The notes under the pieces are model-generated. The model did not search any database. It was not told the DNA's origin and saw only the letters and a program-made list of their open reading frames with translations. A program made the position numbers and the translations under genes. Of a stretch of 64,000 bases of DNA, positions 16,524 through 29,071 are shown piece by piece (position 1 is the stretch's first letter; each line of letters begins with the position of its first letter). Source of the stretch: Paramecium tetraurelia (Eukaryota > Ciliophora > Oligohymenophorea > Peniculida > Parameciidae); assembly GCF_000165425.1 (NCBI RefSeq), contig NW_001799377.1:62001-126000 (forward strand), read 5' to 3'.

Positions 16524-18047
16524 ATGTGGAATATTGCTTTGGTGTTTCTCTGCTTGCTAATAATTGCAACCTATATCTTTATCATAAGACCTTTAATCCC
16601 TCTGTTGCTATTAAAAGCCAAATTAGGAGATAAAGCGATCTTCATGTTTTATCCACTCTTTGGTTTTATTGGATTGTTTATGAAATCAATCAAAACCAAG
16701 AATGATGCTATGGAAACAGTCAATGCAGCTCTTAGAAAGAATCCTAAGGCAAAGATCATACTATCAAATCTCCTTCATAAGCCTTGTATTATGCTTACTG
16801 GATCAGAATACTTGAAGGATGCATTGACAGAACATCAACATTATGAAAAGATGAACCCATTTATGATTGATTCATTCATATAAACAGGGTTAATTTTGAG
16901 TGAAGGAGATAGATGGAAAAGATAAAGAATGTTCTTAGGATAGGCCTTTACATTTGAAAAGTTGAAATCAAGAATTCAAATGATGAATTAAGTTGTTAAA
17001 GAAATTGTTGATAAAGATCCTAAAACGAATTTAAATGAATTCATGTCCAAGATAACTGGGGAGATAGTTATCAAAAGTTTCTTTGGTGAATTAGCAGAAG
17101 GCTTAAGATTAGAAGGAAAAGAAGCCTAAGTAGCCTTGATATAATTGACAACAGATATTAATTTAATTTAATTTGAGAATCCATTTGTCTTAATTAAATC
17201 TTTGATATTTAAGGAAAGGATGTGGGATGTATTGCCAACTAAGTAAGAAAAAGATATAGTAAGAAGAGTAAATGAGGTAAGAACTAAAGTGAAAGAGATC
17301 ATCTCAAGGAGAATTGAATAACTATAAGAAAACCCAATATAAGATGAAGATAAAATGGTATTCCTAGATTTATATGTTACTGAATACATAAAATAATAGA
17401 AATAATAACAATAATTAATAAATGTTAATGAGATATTACATCAATTCATCACACTATTTTTTGCTGGAACTGATACAACAGCAACTACTTGTGGAACATG
17501 CTTGTATTATTTAGCTCAATATCCAGAGATTTAAACTGAAATATTAGAAGAAATCTAAGAGGTTGCAGGATTAGATGAAATTAAAGAATAACATTTAAAT
17601 AAACTTGTTAAAATTAATGCTTTGGTTTAAGAAGTTCTAAGATTTAAGAATCCAGCCTTTGCTACTATTTTTAGAATAGTTAAAAATGATATGCAACTCT
17701 AAGATCTCAAGCTTAAGAAAGGATGGGCTGTTGTAGAAATGTTAAATGCGAGCAGCGTTTAAGAGAATTATTTTGAAAATGCTACTGAATTTAATTACAA
17801 AAGATGGTTGAACACAACCAATATTATTAAAAACGATAATGGCTTTATTTATATTCCTTTTTCAGCAGGATAAAGGAATTGCATAGGATAACATATGGCA
17901 ATGATGGAAGCAAAAGTCATCATAGCCCTTATTGTTAGAAAATATCAAATCATATTGAATCCTGAAGTGAAATAGATAAAATTTGGAATTAAGTTTCTAT
18001 AATGTGTCGAACCGGATAATTGTTTATTATTCGAGAAAAGATTATGA
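16524..18047 (+). CDS. cytochrome P450 monooxygenase
   Basis: The gene has no introns and encodes 507 residues. It begins with a membrane anchor helix (residues 2-27). The I-helix oxygen-binding motif is FFAGTDTTATT, the K-helix ExxR is EVLR, and the heme-binding loop is PFSAGQRNCIGQ, with Cys as thiolate ligand. These fix it as a microsomal P450, probably on the endoplasmic reticulum. It needs a P450 reductase not found in this window. Substrate and CYP family cannot be read from sequence. The short ORF seen at 17983-18198 in another frame is only its shadow and the spacer. Confidence 0.96.
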
Positions 18048-18199
18048 ATGTATCCATTATGTTAAAAATATAATAATATACATCTTATTTAGTAATATTA
18101 ATATCTTGAGATTTGATTTTAGTAAAAGGCATTCCCAAATATATCAGATCAATAATGTTAATAAGAGAAGTTTTAATATATTATATAAAAATTTATAAA

Positions 18200-21100
18200 A
18201 TGCAGGAAATTTAATTGATAGTACCCTATCGATAAAACATTGCAAAAGCAATCTTATTTTATCTACTGTGCATACTATCGTTAGGTTTAGTCTATGTAGT
18301 GGCTACTTGGCATTACAAGATTTGGGCAATACTGAGAATGTCAAAGTGTGAAATATTTGCAGCGGAGTATTTTCGAATAGACTCAAAAGATGGTACACAA
18401 GAGATCGTTCCTAGTCATCATTATATACAAAAAGGATTAGATTATATAGTATGAATTGCATATCATTGTTAGGGCTTTACATACAGATATAAAAGATTTA
18501 TATATCGAGAGGGAAGATTTGAAAAAATTTAGTTTCAACTCTAGCATAACAAAGATGTTCATCAGAGAGATCATTTGAAGTCTAACGAATAGCTGAAAGA
18601 TTATTAGGAACTTTATGGAATTAATTCAACAGAGATTCCCAGAAAACCAATTCTGTCAATCCTTATAGATGAATTAATGCATCCTTTATTTGTTGTGTAG
18701 ATTCTTTAAATTTTGCTATGGATTTATGAAGAGTATACAAGTTATGCCATTATTTTGTTGTTGACATCAATCATCTCGATGATAGATACTTTATTTGAGT
18801 ATAGAGAGAGTTATCGAGAGATTAGACTGAATTCCAAATTGGAACACGAAGTGACTATCATAAGATTTGGATAACAAATAAAAACTCATTCAAGAGAGTT
18901 AGTACCAGGAGATATTATAATCGTTGAACCTTTTTAGGTTATTGCTTGTGATTGTGTACTTATATAAGGAACTTGCATTGTGTAGGAGTAATTTTTGAAT
19001 GGTGAATAAACTCCAATTACTAAAAGCAATCTACCAAATGATGATTCAGCTTTTGTGTAAAAGGATGGAAACATGTTGTATATGTCAACATTCTGTTTGA
19101 GAGCAGAGGAGAATTGTTTGGCTTTTGTTGTTTCAACAGGGTTCAATACAAGGAAAGGTGAGTTAATAAGAGAGGTGATGTTAACACCTGATTATTCGTT
19201 TGATTTCTATGAGGATAGTATGAGATATTTAAAATATTTAAGCATTGTGGCAATAGTAGGTTATTTAATCGCCTTGCCATTTAAGATATATTTCTTAATC
19301 ACCTATCCCTTTCTGGAAGCCACTGATCTAATAACTGACATCTTGGATCTTTTAGCAGTGTGTGTACCACCGACTCTACCAACCACTTTATAGATAGGGT
19401 TAAGCTTAGCGTTAAAGAGATTCAAAAAGAAAAAGATCTATTGTTTTAATCCAGGTAAAATAAATTTGGCAGGAATGGTCAATTAAGTTTGTTTTGATAA
19501 AACAGGCACACTAACAGAGGAAGAACAGAGACTCTATGGAGTAATTGAAATGAATAGTTAAGGGTAGTTGAATCCTCTTTTGAAGGATTTCGATAATTTA
19601 AATAAAGTTATAAGATTGGTTATGGCATGCTGTAACAATATTGTAAATGAAGAAGAAATTCTTTATGGAGATCATTTAGATTTGGCATTATTCAAGAATA
19701 GTTCTGCAAAGATTTTTTATAGGACAGTGATGTTGGATGGAGTAAATTATGACATTGTAAAGACCTTTGAATTTACATAAGAATTACAACGCATATGTTG
19801 TATTATACATAATCAATAAAATCATAATAAATATTCATTGGTTAAGGGAGCACCTGAGAAGATTAAATTAATGTGTGATAGTGTTCCAGATGATTATACT
19901 TCAGTGTTTAAATATTATAGTCATCATGGATTCAAAGTTATTGCCTGTGCATATAAATAATTATTACAAGAGGATGTAATTCCGACAAGGGAGTATTCTG
20001 AATAAACTCTCACTTTCTTATGTTTTTTAGTTCTAGAAAATAGAGTAAAGGATAATGCAGAATAAGTAATTTTATAGTTGAGAAGTGCAAAAATAGATAC
20101 AATTTTAGTTACTGGGGATAATGTATTAACATCAATGAGAGTAGCCAGACAGACTAGACTAGTAGAAGAAAGTGAATAGTTAGTATATGGGGAACTTGTC
20201 GAGAATGATAACGAATTGTAAATAGATTGGAAGGATATGGAATAGTAGTTTAAAGAAATTGAGAATTAAATGCATAATGACACAAAAACATTGTGTGCTG
20301 AAATTCTATAATAGAAATTACCTAATTCAATTAGTAAATTCAACTTTGATGCAAAATCATGTGATAATTTGGACAATAACATTGCAGTCGTCAATGATGA
20401 AGTCCAAGAATAATTACAAAAATCAGCTACTCTTGCAATCACAGGCAAAGTATTCACATATTTAATGAAATAAGCAAAAGAAAATAAAGATTATAAATAC
20501 ATTGATTAATTAATAACAAAGACTAAGGTATATGCTAAGATGAGAAGAGAACATAAAGGTGAATTGATTAATTACTTGAAAACGAAAAAGCAGATTGTCT
20601 TTTGTGGTGATGGAGGTGCTGATATTTAAGCTATGCGTACTGCCGATGTTGGAATAAGTTTAACAAACACAAAATTGTCTTTGGCTGCTCCATTTACATC
20701 AGGATAGGAGGATTTGAGTACAGTGCCCATCATTCTAATTGAAGGCAGAGGAGCGTTGACTACTTCATTTCAAGCTTTTGAATATATGACAATGTGTTCA
20801 TTAGTACAATTTTTAAGTTGCACAATCTTATATTTCCAATATTCATACATGACCAACTCCTAATTTCTTATTTTAGATTTATTTGTGGTTTTACCACTCA
20901 GCATTTTAATGACTTACACAGATAATCTTAGGAAATTAACTACAGAAATTCCATAGAGAAGTTTAGTCAGTGTAGAAGTTTTATCAATAATATTTGGATA
21001 GTGTTTTATTTAAATGTCATTTTAAATACTCATTTACCTTATATTAATTTATTAAGATTGGTACAAGGATCCTGTTACATTATCACGCCAAGAATACGGA

Positions 21101-21494
21101 GAAGCAGGTTTTATGCAATCATTCGAGGCAACATCTTTATTTTTAGCCACTAATTTCTAGTATATTATGTTATCAGTATCATTATCATATGATCCTAGAT
21201 TCAAAAAACCATTTTACTCAAATAGACCTTTCACTATTTATTTGATTTTCCTATTCATACTCGAACTCTATTTGCTTATGTTCACTTATAAGGATGACAC
21301 AGAGGATGACTATCTAAATGTATTACAAATATATTTATTTTAACAAGCTTACATTCAAAGTATAAGAATACGAAATGCCACAATCATGGCTCTTGTTTCT
21401 ACTTGGGATGATTATATTGAATTCTACTTTAACTCACACCTACTAAATTTATGGAGTTCCATATGTTATTGCAAAAATGAAAAATAAATTATGA
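18200..21494 (+). CDS. P5-type (P5B/ATP13A-like) ATPase
   Basis: Two introns (18449-18472, 24; 21320-21347, 28) leave 1080 residues. The phosphorylation motif is CFDKTGTLTE, with Asp as phospho-acceptor, and VTGDN and the preceding IDTILV form the P domain. The TM4 motif VPPTLPTT replaces the PEGL-type motif and marks the P5B group. ATP13A proteins of this group move polyamines or cations out of endolysosomes. The hinge motif, normally GDGANDC, reads CGDGGADIQAM, so the usual Asn is lost. The 28-base intron near the end is needed to reach the last membrane helix (SWLLFLLGMIILN). Its 3' end overlaps a minus-strand ORF by about 60 bases. Confidence 0.93.
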
Positions 21495-21909
21495 ATTTGT
21501 CTATATTAATTATAACTAATAATATTAGAATTTCTCAAAAATTTGATGGAAAACCATTTTGTATCTAAATCAGCATCTAAATTTTATAATAATTGATTTA
21601 AGTTCTTTAGAAAAAGAGGGAAGATTCCGATATTGTTTACATAGTCTTCTTGATCTGATTACAATATTTTGAATAAAAATGATATGTGATTGAAATTACC
21701 TTTCATAATTATTTCTAAATTTAAAGGTGGTTCTTATCGTTGTTCATGGAGTAAAAATAACAAGATGTCTGAGATATATGTTCTATTTATGAATACTTTA
21801 TTTAATACTTATTGAATGAATGATAAATTTCAGTTTTAATAAAATAAGTAGATTTAGAGAATAAAGATAAATGCGATTTCAACCAATTTTATAGCACCAA
21901 ATGATTCAT
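21434..21909 (-). CDS. small unknown protein, 149 residues
   Basis: With one 26-base intron (21783-21808) the frame from 21909 is open for 150 codons. The product is polar to moderately hydrophobic (SDILLFLLHEQRQEPP, LQSDQEDYVNNIGIFP). I recognise no family. Its last 20 codons overlap antisense the end of the ATPase gene. Its start faces the RPGRIP1-like gene with 67 bases between. The intron has good consensus ends (GTATTA and AATAG) and restores the frame, which argues for a real gene, but chance cannot be excluded. Confidence 0.5.
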
Positions 21910-21976
21910 AAATATATGATTAAGTTACAGAAGAATTTGAAATAAATGTGATTTATATTATTTATATTTATAAACA

Positions 21977-24900
21977 ATGGATTAGTAAGCGATGACTAAT
22001 GCTCTTGGGAATTTAAGTATCACATTGATTTTCTATAAAAAAAGAGCGGCAGAATGAGATTCGTTAGCAACAGAAACAACAAGCTAGTATTCCCGATCAT
22101 TAATCTGAGAGCAATGTTTATAATGATGATTTTGATGGCGATGATGCTATTCTCAATGTTATAAAAAGTAAAGATAAAAGGTTAACTTTTGATTAGCTGC
22201 TCAAGATCAAAAGCCTAAACCATAACCGCCATCAGCTTAGCCAAAAAGACCTGAATCTTCAAATAAAAGAACTGCTTCAATGCCGAAGAAGAAGCCTTAT
22301 TAATTCAATAAGTTGAATGAGGGAGAGAAAGAGAAGCTATTCTTAGATGTTTATGATGAAAATATTAAGCTAAAAGAAAATTAAGTGAAATTTGAAAAAA
22401 TGTATGGGACAATGGAAGTTAAATTATAATAAATGCAAAAATTCATGGGGAACAAAACTGTTGGTGCTGGAGAATCCAATGAATAAAACAATTAATTGGC
22501 ATCAAAAGTCAACAATTTGGAGACTGAAAATGAAAAGTTAAAATAAAAGATATAAGCTATATCCTAGGCCTAAAGAGTTGTTGTGGCTCATTAGCCGATG
22601 AAAAAAAAGAAATTAGTATAAGCAGATAGACCAGAAATGGAATAGACTGGAATAAGAGGAGGTTAGTTTGTGGATTAATAAAATCAAATAAAATAATTGT
22701 TAGATTTAAATGATAAATTAAAGAAACGATTACTTGAATAGGAAGCCTAATTCAGATAATTGTAGGCAATGATGAACTCTAAGATTGTCAATCAATAGGA
22801 GTTAAGTTAGAAAAATGCTTAATTTGTAACTCTACAGGAGAGATGCAATAAATTAGAATCGAATTTAAGTGGTATGAGATCATAATTGGATGATGAACGT
22901 AAAAGACAGAGTGAAATTATGATGCTCCTAAGAGAAGAAAAAGAGAAGAATCATTTATTGGAAGGATAAGTTAGATCAATGGAGTTGGCATAGAAGAGTG
23001 TTGTTGATTTACAAGCAGACTTACAAGAAGCAAGAAGATAAAAGAAGGAGATCGAAGAGAGATTAGCAATTCTAATGGAATCCCCATTTTTTAAGGAATA
23101 CAATGAAAGAGCTACTATACAAGCCAAAATGAAAGCTATGGAACAGGAGTAAATAAGGAATGCTACAGATTTAAAAAATTTGAGAGAAACCAATGCAAAA
23201 TTAGAAACCGAAAATAGATTGAAAAGAGAGGATATTGAGAATCTTAAAAAAGAGTTCAAGATATTATAAGAAAGAAATTAAGAATTGAATATCAAATTGG
23301 CTGAAAAAGATTAGCAATTACTTCCATTTAAAGATTTAAATTATTGGGATAATGATTAATTCTTAAAAGTGTTGGGTAATTTGAAATGGACGGGAGAAGA
23401 TCCTGCTTGGAGAAAAATTGAATTTATAGATCGTACTTATTTAGATTCTGATGATCCTGTTTATTTGAGAAAGGAGATTGAACACTTGAAACTTGAGAAG
23501 GGAGAATTAGCTGCACATTTAGAAAAAACATAAACATTACTCAAGAATCAATAGGATATCTAGATGGAAAAAGACAAAATGCATTAAACTTAAATAGAAT
23601 AATTAAAATTGGAATTGAAGGTGGCCAATGAGAAAGCATATGAATATGCGAAGATAGCTGATCTGAAAACTCAGGCAAGATAACAATAGACTTTGTATGA
23701 AGCAGAGGGAATCAAATATGATGATTCTATATCAGTGTTCTCAGTTGACAAAGATGAAATGTTGTCTCCAGGAGAGAATTTCTTTGATTTATGGGTTGGC
23801 AAAGGAGAGTATCAACCTGCTGAATTAGTGTCTTCATATAAGACTTCCACACAATTAAATTTGGATCTCGGAAGTCTATTGACATTTGTTACAATTGATT
23901 TCTATGATCATGAAACACAACATACAAGTGTATCAGAAGGAACATCTTGCTTTTATAATTTGTAAATAAGTTTTAAAGTTGATGCTGATGCTAACTTCAT
24001 TCAATACCTTGAAAGCAACTATTTGAAACTAGAACTTTATGTTAGTCAAGGTAGTGAACCTACAAAGATTGGATCAGGATTGATTTAATTGAAGGACTTA
24101 GTTTATGAGAATAAGAATGATACTATCAGTAAAGTTATTAGTGGATCTCTTACTTTTCATGGAATCAACAATTAGATGATAGGAATAGTGGAATTTAAAG
24201 CAAGAATGAGATATCCAATTTCGAATTTCATTCGTTTGTTAAAGGAAAGAAACTAATTACAGATGTAAGATTTGGATGAAGCTGAAGAAATAGTTGCAGT
24301 TAGGAAAAGAAAACTTGTTATATGCATTGAAAAAGGAACATCTCTTCCTCAAAAATCTAATTGTTTCATCTATTATAATTTTGATACTAAAGATTTTCAT
24401 ACTAATACTTAGATGGGATCTAATCCAAAATGGGACTATAGAATGGTTCATGACATTGTATACAATGAATTGGTTGTCAATCAATTCAATAGAATGCCCT
24501 TAGAATTATACATCATTGATGATAATCAACCTTTTGGTAGAAGGATCAAATGACAAGGTGGGATATTGTTTGATTGATTTGGCTCCTTTAGTAAAGAATC
24601 AAATGGTTGACTTAGCAGCAGAGGTTAAGAATGATGATGGAGACAAAGTTGCATCAGTTTACGTTAAAATCTTCTGGTATGACATCAAAGATGAGGACAC
24701 ATTAAACTAATAGAGATCTATGATTGCAGAGTCTTGGGAGGAGAATATTACCCATAAAATAAGTTCAGAAATGAGATCCAGAGGGTTATTGGGTATTACT
24801 GCCTTCAGAGTGTTCGACAGGGATCAAGATTAGATTATCACTTATGAAGATTTTGCCAATGGTTTAAAGAATGTGTTAAATATCAAAATGAATCCTTAAG

Positions 24901-26731
24901 AAATGCAAGTTTATTATTCTAAATTGCCTCAACCTTTGAATCAATAGAAATTCTAGGAATTTTTCCGCTTGCAATCTAATGAAAGCATATAGTATGAAGC
25001 AGGGTTTAAATCACAATATCAAACTCAGGAATTGTCATCAATAAATCAACTAATGTAATAAAACACTATGCAATTGCAAAGAACCTAATTGGAATAGATC
25101 CATAATTCTATATATGATTTATTAAAGCGAAAATTGTCTTATGGTAAATCAGTGTAAGAGTTATTTATGGAGATAGACTCTGTCAAACCTGACGGACAAT
25201 TGAATATTGATGAATTACAAAGGTATTTCTAATAAAATAGTTTACTGATCCCAATTGCTCAACTACGAGAGTTTCTCAAATTTTATATGGATATTAACAA
25301 TGATCAATTGATCAATTTTAGAGAATTTACCAACTACTTTAAATTGATTCCCACTTCTTAATAGTAATAGATGTATTCACAATCTTCATTTCAATAAATG
25401 GGTAACTAATAAAGAATGCAGTCTAACTTCCCAAGCATATAAGACACTTAACTATAGCAATCACCAATTGATATAGCTATCACTGCAATTCTTAATTATG
25501 GTCAAGCAAGACAATGGACTTTAATGTAGGTTAGAGAATTCATGGATGAGAACAGGAATAGTTATATTGAATCTGGTGAAATGAAGAAGTTCCTAATATA
25601 ATTTGGGGTTCACAAAAATTTACAAAATGGTGATGATGACATTAGATAGATTGTGGCATTCTTTGATGTTAATCATGATGGAAGAATTTCAATTTCTGAA
25701 TTTGCAGATACATTGAATATGTACAATAACAGACTGTAGATTATCAAAGCATAACCTACTCAATAAAATATTCAAAATTATGTAGTTGGTTATCTTAAAT
25801 TTCTTATATGAGGAAGTATAGGAAAACTGTACCAGAATTGTTCAATGATATCGACTAAGATGGTAATGGTTACTTATCAAAGGTAGAGCTCAAGAACATA
25901 TTTAAAAATAAAATTGTATAATATTATTATATTTTCTTTATTAGTTGGTGCCTGTTGATGAATTTGAATTAAATGAGCTATTCATGGAATTCGATAAAAA
26001 TAGAGATGGACATATTAGCATATCAGAGTTTTTGCAAATTGTAAAACCAGCACTTGATCAGGATAAAAATGAGCCATCATTTAATTAATAAGGGATAGAG
26101 AAAGAAAAGATAGCTCGTAAAGCTGAAGAAGTATGTTTCAAAAATGCTCGAGTCCTTCAATTAGCCTTCTAAGCTAAAGCCCAAAAACCAGGCTATTTAA
26201 CTGAGACATAGTTCAAATAAATTCTTAGAGACTAGAAAGTTGGATTCACTCCCAATGAAATTGACGATTTGACGGTAATTTCTTTCAATATTAAACTTTT
26301 AGCTCTATGTGATCTTACCCGAAAATGGAATGATAAATTATAATTAATTCTTGGATCTCGGAAAGCTAAGAGGAGGTCCTTAACAATCTGACGTATTTGG
26401 CTAAACGAGTAGATCAGGGTTTGGTTCTTTAAGTCAAATAGAATAGGAGAGAGCCATAGGCAAAGCTAAAGAAGTATTTTATAACAAGATAATTTAGGTT
26501 TTCAATAGAATCTCAAGAGCTGTTAAAAATAAGTATACTCCTCAACAACTATTTGCAGCCTTCGATAAAGATTCAAATGGAAAAATTAATAAAGCTGAAT
26601 TAGACGAAGTATTCTCAAAGATGAGAATTAGAAACCTTGATAAAGATGATGTTGAACTTATATTCAAAGCATTAGACAGAGATGAGGATGGATCTATTGA
26701 TGTTAAGGAATTCATCAAATATCTAGAATGA
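21977..26731 (+). CDS. RPGRIP1/RPGRIP1L-like ciliary protein with EF-hands, one frame break
   Basis: Introns at 22017-22044, 22168-22196, about 25785-25816, 25916-25944 and 26275-26302 leave 4609 bases, one more than a multiple of three. The break lies in a T run at 24532-24535, inside a C2-like domain (DDNQP before it, NDKVGYCLIDLAPL after it). The order is a coiled coil up to about residue 550, then C2-type beta domains like those of RPGRIP1 (FYDHETQHTSVSEG), then at least six EF-hand-like calcium sites (DRDQDQIITYEDF, DVNHDGRISISEF, DKNRDGHISISEF, DKDSNGKINKAEL, DRDEDGSIDVKEF). RPGRIP1L organises the ciliary transition zone. The EF-hand tail is unusual for that family. Total about 1535 residues. 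Confidence 0.85.
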
Positions 26732-26773
26732 TGAAATATTATTCAGTTATAAAAATTAAATAATAAAAATAAC

Positions 26774-26846
26774 AGCCGATTGAGAGAATTGAACTCTCGA
26801 CCCTTTGCTTACAAGGCAAAAGCTCTAACCACTGAGCTAAACCGGC
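26774..26846 (-). tRNA. tRNA-Thr(UGU)
   Basis: The 73-base minus-strand cloverleaf is complete. The acceptor GCCGGTT pairs with AATCGGC (one G-U type pair), the D arm is GCTC/GAGC, the anticodon loop CTTGTAA gives TGT, and the T arm is GAGAG TTCAATT CTCTC. Box A and box B sequences are present. Five T residues follow the discriminator base within about ten bases, a pol III terminator. No intron. Confidence 0.97.
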
Positions 26847-27398
26847 TCGGTTGATTTTATTGCGATTCTTGTCGCTATCAAATGATTCAGGGTAAGTATA
26901 AGTTAAAATTCTTATAATAGATTATCTATTGCTTTGCTTTAACTTATTATTAATTTAAATCCTATAAGAATACTCATTCTCACTACAACCAAATTGAATT
27001 ATTACCCTTTTATTTAGCTTATTATACCTAAACTATTTGCTAAAATATTTATTAAAATGAATAAAAATAAGATTGGACACTCCTCTAAATATTTATCTAG
27101 AAGCATCGTCCTTTTGAAAACTATGAATTTCAGATCTAATCATATTATAGTTCATGAGAAATACAAACAATAACATAGGGATGTTAATCTGAAATTTTTC
27201 TAATTAGATTGTGCTTATATTCAATTTTTAGGAAATTAAGAAAAATTTACATTCTCGTTTTCATTTTTTTTAAGAAATGTAAAAATAAAGCTTGAGTTTA
27301 TTATTTCGTTTTCCAGTAAACTCATAATTAAAAAAAACTCATTTTATTTGATAATATAATTAATGCTATAAAGCAGAGAATTTGTAATTTCATAATGA
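26847..27398. other. intergenic region with one chance-level ORF
   Basis: About 550 bases lie between the tRNA and the end of the next minus-strand gene. On plus, 27057-27398 is open for 113 codons (starting MNKNKIGHSS), but it overlaps AT-rich, phenylalanine-heavy sequence and has no known motif. I regard it as chance. Nothing else is visible. Confidence 0.4.
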
Positions 27399-27892
27399 TC
27401 ATTTTAGGCTATTGTTTAGTCTAGGTTTAAAACGACTAAATAAAATATGAAATTTACATACGCTCTAATAAAACGAAGTTTAAGCTCTATATATTTCCGC
27501 TCTATTCCTTCATCTCCTTCATTCATCATCTGGAATTCAATGGTAGTATCATCATCATTTAGAATTTGATTATATGGTTGAATTGTTTGAGATTTTCGTT
27601 GATATTCATTAAGAATATTCTCTAAATCAGAATCCGGAGAAATTGAAAGAAGATGATTGAACTGATTGACATTTGGATTTACTGAATTATTAGATATACT
27701 ATTTTAGAATTTTGAGTTTGAATTAAAAGAAATCTTGCTTAGTCTACTTAGAATACTTGGTTGTATTCCAATCATAATACTATTATTGAAGTCATTATCT
27801 GAAACAGTATCATTATTACTGTTAACAGACAATAGTCTATTTTTTTTTCTATTGATCTCGGGTGTCAGAGTGCATCTCTTTTTATCAGGCAT
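27399..27892 (-). CDS. unknown protein, serine/asparagine-rich, 155 residues
   Basis: The frame from 27892, with a 26-base intron at 27436-27461, encodes 155 residues. The sequence is rich in Ser and Asn with a basic start (MPDKKRCTLTP) and an acidic middle (ILNDDDTTIEFQMM), and looks disordered. After splicing it ends RARFKPRLNNSLK. If the intron is not removed, the frame runs on for about another 60 codons, so the C-terminus is uncertain. No domain is recognised. It lies 58 bases downstream of the kinase stop, in the same direction. Confidence 0.6.
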
Positions 27893-27950
27893 TTTTCTTA
27901 ATTAGTTATTTTCTTATTCAATTGATTAATTTAATTATGAACCTAAAGGA

Positions 27951-29068
27951 TCATCTTTGGATTTTTTAAATCTAAGTATTTAATTTTAATAATTACAAAG
28001 AAGGCTTGCTATTAAAAGGATTGCTCTCAGCTAATTACCCATCCCTCTCAGATGATTATCCATCTCTCTCAGATTTCTAAGAGATTACCCAATCAAAAAT
28101 AAGATCTCTCGTTGAAAAATTGTGTTCTTTTGAAACCTTTCTGAATAACGATAGACAATATTTATAATTAGGCTCTAACTTAAAATGCAATCCTTTCACG
28201 TAATCTAAATAAATAGCAAATTCTATGGGTAATCCTTAGCACAATTCATTTGAATCCAGTCTCATTTTCATTTGGCCAACTTAATTTATCTTATCCTCCT
28301 CTGACGTAAATTGAAGATTTTACCATGGCAATTAACCTTTAATTCTTCTTCATCAATCAATACCTTTTAGTAAATAGATCAGCATATAACATAACGATTC
28401 CATGTCATCTCTTCGACTCAGTGATAGTCTTTTGTGAGCATTGCTGCTTGCATATCGAGTGGTTCCGATAAAGGGTTACTTCTCTTTAAAAGATCTAAAT
28501 ATTAGTAAGAGATATCTTACATATGCGACTCGTTTTACTCTTTATAGAATTTACTGATTCCAAAATCTACAATGAAAAGTTGATTTTCGTCATCCTCCTT
28601 TCCAACCAAGATATTTTCTGGTTTTATATCTCTATGAATCACATTGCTTTAAATTAAACAAAAACTAATACTGTTTATGTAAACTTTCTAAGATGATAAT
28701 CATTTGTTCTGCTATATTAAGAACGCATTTTAAGGAAAATTTTCTGTAATTTCTTATGTAATGAGTCAAATCTCTTCCTAGGTATTGAATCACTAGATAG
28801 GTTGAATCTCCGTCCTTCCCTGACCAATATAATTTTGGAATGTGTTTCAAATGCTATAGTCTCTTCAGAATCTCTGCCTAACATAAATATAAAATTAGAT
28901 TCCTACTTCTCTTTAAAGACTAGACTCCTCTTTTTTTTCCTTATCCACTTTTATAGCCACAAAATTTCGAGTGTTTATTTCTTGTCCTAAATAAACAACT
29001 CCAAAAGAACCAGAGGATATTCTCTTTTTGATGGTATATGTATTGTTGATCAGCTTTTAATTAATCAT
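27951..29068 (-). CDS. casein kinase 1-type protein kinase
   Basis: Four introns (28878-28906, 29; 28647-28671, 25; 28495-28520, 26; 28337-28363, 27) leave 336 residues. The kinase core is complete: glycine loop [12 protein letters not shown], Lys in VAIKVDKE, catalytic loop [13 protein letters not shown] and DFGISKFY in place of the usual DFG loop. [13 protein letters not shown] and [16 protein letters not shown], with no APE motif, are diagnostic for casein kinase 1. The C-terminus carries a short repeat, SERDGQ twice. CK1 kinases phosphorylate acidic or pre-phosphorylated Ser/Thr sites; the target here is unknown. The start at 29068 is fixed by the glycine loop 15 residues later. Confidence 0.95.
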
Positions 29069-29071
29069 TAT

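Noticed and set aside
17983-18198. 71-residue plus ORF after the P450
   Set aside because: It overlaps the P450 end in another frame and continues into AT-rich spacer.
24530-24540. Programmed +1 frameshift of the Euplotes type
   Set aside because: No shared shift motif or adjacent stop codon is seen at any of the frame breaks; homopolymer error is simpler.
27057-27398. 113-codon plus ORF
   Set aside because: Its composition is driven by AT richness, it has no motif, and the length is within chance for DNA with one stop codon.
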